8,494 bases of DNA from assembly GCA_024278415.1 (NCBI GenBank), contig JAJRTI010000669.1:1-8494 (forward strand), written 5' to 3'. The translations under genes were made by a program, and so were the position numbers. This document shows, one piece after another, positions 1 to 6,434 of the stretch. This DNA is from Planctomycetota bacterium (GTDB lineage Bacteria > Planctomycetota > Brocadiia > JAJRTI01). The notes below the pieces were generated by a model. That model was given only the letters and a program-made list of their open reading frames with translations, ran no database searches and was not told the origin of the DNA. How positions within the stretch are numbered: the stretch's first letter is position 1; each line of letters begins with the position of its first letter.

Positions 1-1
1 G

Positions 2-1672
2 ACCGTGCGCGAGGTATCGTTGCCGGAGGGAGCGCGGCTCGAATCGGTCGAGTACCCGTTCCGCTGCTTCTGCCTGCACACGGGCAAGGACAATGGATAC
101 TTGGCCCTCCCGAGCAGCGAGGGCAGCCTGATACCCACGGGGCCGGTCAGGCTCGGCGCGGTAGAGTTCTGGCACTGGGAGGATGTCGCCCATAGCGGCA
201 TGTCACAGACCCGCGTGCCGAGCCTGACCCTGCCGTTCTACGGCGCGCAGAAGGACGGGGCCGGCTACACGGCCATCGTCGAGACGCCCGACGATCTCAG
301 CTTCCCCTGTCTGCTGAACTCGGACGCGCAGCACGCCTTCGATGCACAGGGCCGGCAGTCGCCGTACGAGCAGATCGCGTGCGCCTGGCCCCTGTGGCTG
401 TCGCAGAAGGGCGGGCTTGGCTACGAACGCCGGATACGTTTCGAGTTCGCCGCCAATCTCGACTACGTTGGCATGGCCAAGGCGTACCGCCGCGAGGCCA
501 TCGCGCGAGGCCACCTCGTCACGCTCCGCGAGAAAGCCGAACTGCGCCCTCAGATCGCGCGGCTTGCAGGCGCGCCCTACCTGGCCTACTACGCCGGCTA
601 TCCGCACCTGGCGCCCGGCTACCCGGGATTCGAGTACACGTACAAGCAACTCACCGGTGTCATCGACGACTTGGCCGGCCCCATGGGACTCCAGCGTGCG
701 TTCGTGCATTTCTGGGGCGCGTACTCGGTGCAGCCGCCGGGATGCCTGCCCTTCGACACTGCGCCCGGGCCGGTGGAAGACCTCGCCGAGGCGGTGCAGA
801 GGTGCAAGGACCACGGCTTCCTCTTCACGCTCTACAACGACATCTCGGCGCAATTGGAAGAAACCGGCCTGTGGATGCCGGAGCTGATGTGGAAGACCGC
901 GGATGGCAAGGTGCGGCAGGGGCGCCGGTGGTCGCGGACCTGCTCCAGCCAGTATGCCGACCTGATGGCCCGGCACATGCCCGAAGTGGTCGAAACGCTG
1001 GGCCTGGAGGCCAGCTACGTGGACTGCATCAACTCGGGAGAGATGCATGAGTGCTATGATCCACACCATCCCCTCACCCGCACGCAGGACCGCGAAGCGC
1101 GTATGCGCCTCTACGAGTATCTCCACTCACTGGGGCTCATCTTCGGGGGCGAACACGCCGGCTGGTGGAACGCGGCCGCGCTCGAATACACCAACGGAGT
1201 GGGGGGCAGTGCGCGAAACCACCCCCTGCTACGGCCCTTCAGCGCGCCGCTCTACCACCTCGTGTTCCACGACGCGTTGATTCCGTTCTGCAACGCGGCC
1301 GACGACTACGCGGTCAGCGACGGCACAGCATTCGAAGATAAGGTTCTGCGGGATCTGTTGCGCGGCATTCCGCCCATGTTCTTCATCAACCTGCGCGACC
1401 ACGCCAAGTGGCGGGGCAAGATCGCTGACACCTACGCGGCCATGTCCGACCCCGTCGCGGCGGTGATGTACGACGAAATGCTCTCGCACGAGTGGGTCAC
1501 CGACGACCTCATGGTGCAGCGGAGCGCGTTCTCCTCTGGCGTCGAGATCACGGTCAACTTCGACGAGATCGAGCGCGAGGGGTTGCCCGGCAAGGGCTAC
1601 CGCGTCGCTGGCCTGCCGACAGGTCGGCATGAGGGGCATTTCCAGCGACTGCTCCATTCATCCGATGCCTAA
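2..1672 (+). CDS. Putative glycoside hydrolase (GH101/GH129/DUF5696-like fold), 5'-truncated by the window
   Basis: The frame is open from the first bases. The GTG at 5 has no visible ribosome binding site and is probably an internal Val, so about 556 residues of a longer protein are seen. Numbering from that GTG, residues 1-160 look like a beta-rich N-terminal domain with segments such as LALPSSEGSLIPTG and FYGAQKDGAGYTAI. They are followed by the AKAYRREAIARG helix and an LAGAPYLAYYAGYP strand that open a (beta/alpha)8-like region. In clan members of this kind the nucleophile is an Asp at a strand end and the acid/base a Glu on the next strand. Good candidates are D340 in SYVDCINSG and E383 in LIFGGEHAGWW. 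The C-terminus (VEITVNFDEIE) is a short beta domain usual in such enzymes. No signal peptide can be judged because the start is missing. The stop is TAA, 120 bases before the URO-D-like gene. The glycosidase assignment rests on overall pattern and is not certain; DUF5696 or DUF6259 are alternative family names. Confidence 0.65.
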   Translation, partial: TVREVSLPEGARLESVEYPFRCFCLHTGKDNGYLALPSSEGSLIPTGPVRLGAVEFWHWEDVAHSGMSQTRVPSLTLPFYGAQKDGAGYTAIVETPDDLSFPCLLNSDAQHAFDAQGRQSPYEQIACAWPLWLSQKGGLGYERRIRFEFAANLDYVGMAKAYRREAIARGHLVTLREKAELRPQIARLAGAPYLAYYAGYPHLAPGYPGFEYTYKQLTGVIDDLAGPMGLQRAFVHFWGAYSVQPPGCLPFDTAPGPVEDLAEAVQRCKDHGFLFTLYNDISAQLEETGLWMPELMWKTADGKVRQGRRWSRTCSSQYADLMARHMPEVVETLGLEASYVDCINSGEMHECYDPHHPLTRTQDREARMRLYEYLHSLGLIFGGEHAGWWNAAALEYTNGVGGSARNHPLLRPFSAPLYHLVFHDALIPFCNAADDYAVSDGTAFEDKVLRDLLRGIPPMFFINLRDHAKWRGKIADTYAAMSDPVAAVMYDEMLSHEWVTDDLMVQRSAFSSGVEITVNFDEIEREGLPGKGYRVAGLPTGRHEGHFQRLLHSSDA

Positions 1673-1777
1673 CATCCAGAGCGCCGGCGCCGCGGCCCGG
1701 CTCCGATCGAACAGAGGCAGACCTTTCCAACGCCCACGGAGCCCTTGTGGCTTTCTCGAGCCGATTGAGGTGTTCCC

Positions 1778-1784
1778 AAGGAGA
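1778..1784 (+). promoter_or_regulatory. Shine-Dalgarno AAGGAGA for the URO-D-like gene
   Basis: AAGGAGA lies 8 bases before the GTG at 1793, near-ideal complementarity and spacing. It fixes a GTG start for the gene and argues for independent translation initiation rather than coupling to the upstream gene, which ends 120 bases earlier. The rest of that 120-base gap shows no clear promoter or terminator. Confidence 0.8.
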
Positions 1785-1792
1785 AACTGACA

Positions 1793-2776
1793 GTGGATCC
1801 CCAATGGCATATCGCATTCCTCAACATCAGCACCACCGACTTGGCCGGGGTAACGTTCAGGCACTACTACAGTTCCCCCGAGGCCATGCTCGCCACGCAG
1901 CTCAAGGCCCGGGACGAGGCGGAACGCCGCTGGGGCGTGGGCCGTTTCGTGCGCACGTATCCAGATGTGCCGAGCGCCCGCGTGACAACCCTCTTCGGCA
2001 TGCGCCACGTCTTCTCTGAGGACGATGAAGTGCCTTGGACCGATCCGGCGTCCAATCCTCTGACCGACATGAAGTACGTGGACTCCCTGCCTGTGCTGAA
2101 TCCCGCCGACTGTCCCGCGTTCGCCGCGAAGCGCGAAGCATGGGAGTATTACAACAGCCAAGGAATCGAGGTGGGCCTCGGGCCCGGCGCGGCCTCCACG
2201 GTCACCGACGCCTGCGACATCAGCGGCAATGCGTTTCTCACGGCGCTGGTTGAGGCGCCCGAACAGGCCCACCGGCTCCTGGAGCGCGTCACCGATGCGC
2301 ACTTCGCCATCCGTGACTGGTGCCGCGAAATCACCGGCGTAAACGTCGGCGGGGCCGTGGGGGACGACTTCGCCGGCTTGCTCTCGCCTCGCATGTTCCG
2401 GGAGTTCGTCATGCCCTGCTACCGCCGCGTATATGAAGGCGCCTCACGCGTCTACATGCACAGCGAACTGCTGAACGTCGAGCACCTTCGCATCATTCGC
2501 GACGACATCGGATTCGATGAATTCCACGGGGCCGCGCATGCGAACCTTTCTTTCGCCGACATGCGCGAAGTCCTGGGGCACAACTTTTGGGTCCAACTGA
2601 CGCCTCACGAACTCGCGCATCTCCCGCCCGGCGCGATCCAGGAACGCATCAAGGTCCTGGCCGGTTCCGGCGCCATGGCCGTGCAGCTCTACCCCGGGCG
2701 CCTCACGCCCCCCGAGAACATGGAGGCCGCGATCGAAGCTTGCCGCGAAGAATGCCCCGGTGGCCCCAGAGGGTAG
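1793..2776 (+). CDS. Uroporphyrinogen decarboxylase (URO-D) superfamily protein, divergent
   Basis: A 327-residue cytoplasmic protein with no signal peptide or membrane segment, close to the usual 330-370 residues of the family. The URO-D fold (PF01208) covers true heme enzymes and corrinoid or coenzyme M methyltransferases such as MtaA and CmuA. Landmarks are GLGPGAASTVTDAC near 120-135, GAVGDDFAGLLSPRMFREFVMP around 187-206 (D191, D192), YMHSELLNVEHL at 221-232, FHGAAHANLSF near 244-254 and the end motif PPENMEAAIEACRE. The methyltransferase branch normally has a zinc site made of His-x-Cys plus a distal Cys. Here the first part reads H223-S-E225 and the C-terminal PGRLTPPENM stretch lacks the Cys, so metal binding, if any, would use other ligands. 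True HemE is unlikely. Family membership is solid; the substrate is unknown. In related bacteria these paralogues commonly sit beside sugar-degradation genes, which fits the neighbours. Confidence 0.82.
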   Translation: MDPQWHIAFLNISTTDLAGVTFRHYYSSPEAMLATQLKARDEAERRWGVGRFVRTYPDVPSARVTTLFGMRHVFSEDDEVPWTDPASNPLTDMKYVDSLPVLNPADCPAFAAKREAWEYYNSQGIEVGLGPGAASTVTDACDISGNAFLTALVEAPEQAHRLLERVTDAHFAIRDWCREITGVNVGGAVGDDFAGLLSPRMFREFVMPCYRRVYEGASRVYMHSELLNVEHLRIIRDDIGFDEFHGAAHANLSFADMREVLGHNFWVQLTPHELAHLPPGAIQERIKVLAGSGAMAVQLYPGRLTPPENMEAAIEACREECPGGPRG

Positions 2777-2839
2777 CCCTCGTCACGCGACGGACGAAAG
2801 CCCCGATGCGGCTTATTGCTTGGGGCGCGAGGCGACCAG

Positions 2840-2918
2840 GCTTGTAGTAGGGCGATTCATCGCCCGTCGAATGTCCGTGGGCCCACGTCAGGAACGGGCG
2901 ATAAATCGCCCTACTACC
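2840..2918. repeat. Nested palindromic intergenic repeat (REP/REPIN-like)
   Basis: Bases 2844-2866 and 2895-2917 form a 23-base inverted repeat with one mismatch (22/23). Each arm is itself a hairpin: GGGCGAT, two bases (TC or AA), then ATCGCCC. The 28-base centre contains a perfect 12-base palindrome CGTGGGCCCACG at 2876-2887. The left end begins GCTTGTAGTAGG, the same 12 bases that begin each element of the array at 5812-6241. It sits between two co-directional genes, 64 bases after one stop and 83 before the next start. No T tract follows, so it is not a standard intrinsic terminator, though the RNA would fold strongly. No transposase or terminal duplication is visible. Confidence 0.8.
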
Positions 2919-3001
2919 AACGGGCCTACTGCGGCGCGGCCGCTACTTTCCCACAGCGAAGTCTGGGAGAATGCGCAGCGCCTTATGCGTCAGGAACCGC
3001 T

Positions 3002-5764
3002 ATGCGACGACTCACAACCTGTTGGCTGTTGTTGGCGGCTTCGGCCGCGCAGGCCGCGTTCTGTCCGCCCGCAAGCGAACGGAGCGGCGGCATGACCGAT
3101 GTCATGCTGCTCTACATGGCGCCAGGCCGCTGGCCGGTGCAGCACCTGCGGCCCTACGTGGCCTATCTCGACAAGCAGACGGGCAAGGCGAAGGACTGGT
3201 TCTTCGACGGCTGGCTGTTCCTCATGTACGGCGGCGCGCCGAGCAAGCAAGCGTACATCAACGGCGCAACCCACAAGGCCGACTGGATGTTCTTCCTCGA
3301 TCTGCTGTTCAAGCCAGGCCTCCACCTCGACGCGCTGGACAAGTGCGTCGCCCAAGTCGGCCGGGAGCTGGGCGAGCCCGACAAGGTCTACCCGGTCATC
3401 ATCATGATCCCCTATCCGTCGACCAAGCAGACGAACTTCGGCGACGTGGACGGCGATGGCCGGAGCGAAAACTTGTCCGAGCCGACGGACCGGCGCAAGG
3501 TCGTGCAATGGTTCGTGGACGAAACGCTGGCGCGTTGGCGGAAGCGCTCGTACCCGCATCTGAAGCTCTGGGGCTTCTACTGGATGAACGAGGGCATTGC
3601 GGATCGAGACACGGCTATCGTGCGGCAGACGTGTGACTACGTGCACGAGCGCGGGTTCCGCATGCACTGGATCCCCTGGTACGTCGCGCCCGGGTACGAT
3701 CGCTGGCGCGCGCTCGGGCTGGACTTCGTCGTCATGCAGCCGAACTTCGCGTTCCTCCAGCCCAAGCGCGGGCTCAGGGTGCCCAACGACGATCGCCTGT
3801 CGGACAACGCCAACCGCGCGCGGGCCGCGGGGCTCGGCGTCGAGATGGAACTGAACGGCCGAGAGACGACTCAGTGGCAGAGCCGGTGGAACCTCCAGCA
3901 GTACCTCAACCATGGGACCGACGAACTCGACGGGTACATGAACGCCGCGGCGCGGGCGTGGTACCAGGGCTACGACTCCGTGCGCAAGCTCTACGAGTCG
4001 GACGACCCGCAGTGCAATCGGCTCTACGACGACATCTACCGGTTTCACAAGGGCGCGTATCAGCGCCGCCGCGTGTCCCTCGCCGACGGGCGCCCGTCCA
4101 CGGTTGAATGCGACGGCAAGCGCATGGACGGCGCCAAGCTCACCGATGGGCTATGGGTGACGCGGGGCGATCGCATGGACCGCGTGATCGAAGTCCGGGG
4201 CAAGCATGCCACGGTGCGGCTGGACCTTGGCACGGAGCAGTTGGTCGAGGACGTGCGCGTGCACCTGGTGGGCGGCGATTTCCCGTCGCGCGTGCGCGTC
4301 CACACCGCGCGGGCCAGCGGGCCGCTGCGCGTGGCCGGCGGCAGCGACCAGATGCCCGCGCTCAAGGCCGGAGATTGGACCGCGGGTTTCGTGCCGGTCG
4401 CGTTCGCACCGCGTGTGGCCCGGTATGTCGAGGTGGAGCTGGTTGCCCGCGAACCTGTCACCCTACGCATCGACGAGATCGCTTTGCCGCCGGCCGCCAA
4501 CGCGCTGATGGGCGCGCGGAGCGAGTGCGCGGGGCAGGTGGTGCGCGGCGACGCAAGTGCGCTGACCGATGGACAATGTCCCGGCCCGGGCGTGCGCTGG
4601 CGCGGCACGGGCGAGGTGCGGTTCAAGCTCGGCGAATTGGCCTTCGCTCGCAGGGTGCGCGCCCACGTGCCCAGCCAAGGCGTCCGGGCGCAGGCCGCGG
4701 TTGGAGATGCGGTGTTCCCCATGCGCCGGGCAGGCGACTGGCTGGAGGCCGATCTGGGGCTGCTGGCCGTGGCGAACCTGACATTGACACTTCAGGGCGC
4801 GGGGGAGTTCTCCTGCGACGAGGTGCAGTTGCTGCCCGCAGCGAACATCGCTGTTGGCAAACCTTACACGCTCGATCCCGGCTTCGACCCGACTTATCCC
4901 GATTCGGGAGGCGAGTTGACCGATGGCGTGCTGTGCGCCTCCGGGTTTGGCGACGGCCGGACCGTGGGCTGGGCCTCGCCGGCGAGGCGCGCCAAGGTGA
5001 CGGTCGACCTGGGGGAGGCGCAGCCGGTGGACGCGGTGCGCATCCACGCGGAGGGCGGCGGCTATGGCGGGGTGAACTTCCCGCATCAGGTGGAGGTGTC
5101 GGTCTCGACCAACGGAGCGTCGTGGGAGCGCGTGGCGGCCGGAGCGCCCAAGCCGGAGGCGACCGCATCCCGCGAACTGGGCGGGGCGCGCATGGAGTTG
5201 GGCTGGCAAACGATGCGCTTCCCGGCCGTGGACGCACGCTGGGTTGCGGTGAGCGTGCAGACGCGGGGCTGGGCCATGCTGAGCGAGATCGAGGTCTTGA
5301 ACCACGGCGCCAACGTGGCCCGCGGCGCCTCGTACGCGTTGCAGCCCCCACCCACCTCCACGACAAAGTATGCGGACAACTCCGGCGCCCTGACCGACGG
5401 AAGCCACAGCGCGGGCATGGGCTGGAAAGGCTGCGTGGGGTGGCACAAGGCCGATCCGACAATCACGGTGGACCTTCAGTCCGTGCGCGACGTTGGCGCG
5501 TTGGCCGTGCGGCTCATCGGCGGCGGTGCGGGGGGCGTGTGGTTCCCCAAGCGCGTGGAGTTCAGTGTGTCGGCCGACGGGAAGTCGTGGGCCGCGCTCG
5601 GCGCCGCGACGGACCGGCCGGCCGAGCCGGGCGCGACCGCCACTCCGGGCCGCATGGGAGTCGTGCTGCCCGCGGCCACGCGCGCACGCTACGTTCGCGC
5701 GCGCCTGGTGCGCCAGGGATGGGTGATGCCAGACGAGATCGAGGTCTACGCGGCCCGGCCGTGA
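3002..5764 (+). CDS. Secreted DUF4855 protein with four tandem discoidin-like (F5/8 type C) modules
   Basis: 920 residues. The ATG at 3002 is chosen because it opens a clear signal peptide, MRRLTTCWLLLAASAAQA, with likely cleavage before AFCPP. A weak AGGAA lies 5 bases upstream. The frame stays open back to 2816 but that would translate the palindrome. Residues about 32-355 match DUF4855 (PF16147): DVMLLYMAPGRW, DWFFDGWLFL, an EF-hand-like loop DVDGDGRSE at 148-156, GFYWMNEG (E197), FRMHWIPWYVAPGYDRW, QPNFAF and GVEMELNGRE (E281, E283). Residues 357-498, 499-614, 615-770 and 771-920 are four beta-sandwich modules. The last two share the pattern GGGxGGVxFPxxVExSVSxxGxSW and end in GWxMxxEIEV, typical of discoidin-type carbohydrate or surface binding. 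The first lacks most of these loops and the second is the most degenerate. DUF4855 has no established activity that I know of; a glycan-directed exported protein is the likely role. No anchor is seen, so it is probably periplasmic or released. Confidence 0.88.
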   Translation: MRRLTTCWLLLAASAAQAAFCPPASERSGGMTDVMLLYMAPGRWPVQHLRPYVAYLDKQTGKAKDWFFDGWLFLMYGGAPSKQAYINGATHKADWMFFLDLLFKPGLHLDALDKCVAQVGRELGEPDKVYPVIIMIPYPSTKQTNFGDVDGDGRSENLSEPTDRRKVVQWFVDETLARWRKRSYPHLKLWGFYWMNEGIADRDTAIVRQTCDYVHERGFRMHWIPWYVAPGYDRWRALGLDFVVMQPNFAFLQPKRGLRVPNDDRLSDNANRARAAGLGVEMELNGRETTQWQSRWNLQQYLNHGTDELDGYMNAAARAWYQGYDSVRKLYESDDPQCNRLYDDIYRFHKGAYQRRRVSLADGRPSTVECDGKRMDGAKLTDGLWVTRGDRMDRVIEVRGKHATVRLDLGTEQLVEDVRVHLVGGDFPSRVRVHTARASGPLRVAGGSDQMPALKAGDWTAGFVPVAFAPRVARYVEVELVAREPVTLRIDEIALPPAANALMGARSECAGQVVRGDASALTDGQCPGPGVRWRGTGEVRFKLGELAFARRVRAHVPSQGVRAQAAVGDAVFPMRRAGDWLEADLGLLAVANLTLTLQGAGEFSCDEVQLLPAANIAVGKPYTLDPGFDPTYPDSGGELTDGVLCASGFGDGRTVGWASPARRAKVTVDLGEAQPVDAVRIHAEGGGYGGVNFPHQVEVSVSTNGASWERVAAGAPKPEATASRELGGARMELGWQTMRFPAVDARWVAVSVQTRGWAMLSEIEVLNHGANVARGASYALQPPPTSTTKYADNSGALTDGSHSAGMGWKGCVGWHKADPTITVDLQSVRDVGALAVRLIGGGAGGVWFPKRVEFSVSADGKSWAALGAATDRPAEPGATATPGRMGVVLPAATRARYVRARLVRQGWVMPDEIEVYAARP

Positions 5765-5811
5765 GGACTACTGGCGAAAACCCAGTGTCGCGTCATGCTT
5801 GTGCTGTCGCC

Positions 5812-5905
5812 GTTGCGCTTGTAGTAGGCCCGTAAGGGCCTTCTCCTCGCGGGTGGCCATTCGCATGCGGAGCACAGGGCGCCCTGACGGTCGCCACTAC
5901 GAGCG
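5812..5905. repeat. Array element copy 1 (94 bases, inverted termini)
   Basis: Left end CGCTTGTAGTAG (5816-5827) is the near reverse complement of right end CCACTACGAGCG (5894-5905), 10 of 12 positions. Next to the left end is a hairpin AGGCCC-GTAA-GGGCCT (5826-5841). Inside is a 10-base palindrome AGGGCGCCCT (5876-5885). The shape is that of a small non-autonomous palindromic element. Confidence 0.8.
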
Positions 5906-5979
5906 GGTTACTCACACGCTCGCGCCACTGCGGAGGAGGCCTCCTCTCGCGGGCGTGGCTCCGCGCGCACCGGGGCTCC

Positions 5980-6073
5980 GTTGCGCTTGTAGTAGGCCCG
6001 TAAGGGCCTTCTCCTCTCGGGCGGCCATTCGCATGCGGAGCACAGGGCGCCCTGACGGTCGCCACTACGAGCG
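5980..6073. repeat. Array element copy 2 (94 bases)
   Basis: Differs from copy 1 at 2 of 94 positions, both in the stretch after the GTAA hairpin; the termini, the hairpin and the AGGGCGCCCT palindrome are unchanged. Confidence 0.8.
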
Positions 6074-6147
6074 GGTCGCTCCCCCTCTCGCGCCACTGCG
6101 GAGGAGGCCTCCTCTCGCGGGCGTGGCTGCGCGCGCACCGGGGCTCC

Positions 6148-6241
6148 GTTGCGCTTGTAGTAGGCCCGTAAGGGCCTTCTGCTCGCGGGCGGCCATTCGC
6201 ATGCGGAGCAGAGGGCGCCCTGACGGTCGCCACTACGAGCG
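6148..6241. repeat. Array element copy 3 (94 bases), last unit without spacer
   Basis: Differs from copy 1 at 3 of 94 positions. Similarity to the unit ends precisely at the right terminus GAGCG (6241) and unique sequence follows. This defines the element boundary independently of its inverted ends. One of its changes, in GAGCAGAGGG, leaves the inner palindrome intact. Confidence 0.8.
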
Positions 6242-6313
6242 CGCAGCGGTGGCGTCGCGGTCGACACTTCAGTCGTGACGTGACACGAGCCCTATTCGCG
6301 TACGCCGATGAAG

Positions 6314-6342
6314 TTGTCGGCGCCTGGCAGGGGGTGTAGGAT
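6314..6342 (+). promoter_or_regulatory. Possible sigma70-like promoter for the DUF4838 gene
   Basis: TTGTCG (6314-6319) and TAGGAT (6337-6342) are separated by exactly 17 bases, each matching 4 of 6 consensus positions. They lie in the unique 193 bases between the repeat array and the ATG at 6435, giving a leader of roughly 85 bases. Such matches arise by chance fairly often, so this is only a candidate. No operator-like dyad is evident beside it. Confidence 0.25.
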
Positions 6343-6420
6343 ACGGAGCGCGGCTTGATAGGCCGGCGCATCAAATAAACCGCATGGACCCGAAGCGCAA
6401 CGCCGGCGTGTAGCCCGCCC

Positions 6421-6426
6421 AAGGAG
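6421..6426 (+). promoter_or_regulatory. Shine-Dalgarno AAGGAG for the DUF4838 gene
   Basis: AAGGAG ends 8 bases before the ATG at 6435. With the signal peptide that follows, it fixes the start of the DUF4838 gene, in a frame different from the one carrying most of the protein. Confidence 0.8.
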
Positions 6427-6434
6427 TCACGGTC

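Larger units (their letters stand above)
5812..6241. repeat. Tandem repeat array, 168-base unit, 2.56 copies
   Basis: Units start at 5812, 5980 and 6148, giving two exact 168-base periods. Each unit is a 94-base element followed by a 74-base spacer; the third copy stops exactly at the element's right end. The elements differ pairwise at only 2-3 of 94 bases, while the two spacers (5906-5979, 6074-6147) differ at 6 of 74. Each spacer holds a perfect 14-base palindrome GAGGAGGCCTCCTC (5933-5946 and 6101-6114). Because 168 is divisible by three, several frames stay open and encode 56-residue Arg-rich repeats. These have no ribosome binding site or recognisable domain, so the array is treated as non-coding. 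It fills most of the 670-base gap between the DUF4855 and DUF4838 genes. Confidence 0.92.

Noticed and set aside
203..1126. A 307-codon minus-strand open frame opposite the first gene
   Set aside because: Composition is typical of a GC-rich antisense shadow and the + strand frame has coherent domain structure.
2816..3001. A 62-codon upstream extension of the DUF4855 gene
   Set aside because: It would translate the palindromic repeat and place the clear signal peptide internally; the ATG at 3002 is a better start.
5770..5786. ACTGG/CCAGT hairpin just after the DUF4855 stop codon, as a terminator
   Set aside because: The stem is only five base pairs with a seven-base loop and no T tract follows.
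4108..5835. A 575-codon + strand frame overlapping the DUF4855 gene
   Set aside because: Arg/Gly-rich shadow frame without domain features; the overlapped frame encodes recognisable discoidin-like modules and a signal peptide.
5812..6241. CRISPR array
   Set aside because: The repeats are 94 bases and the two 74-base spacers are near-identical to each other; no cas gene is present.
5799..6278. A 159-codon open frame through the repeat array, with 56-residue repeats, and matching antisense frames
   Set aside because: The repeat period is a multiple of three, which keeps any open frame open. The product is Arg/Ala/Pro-rich, has no ribosome binding site, and equally long frames exist on both strands.
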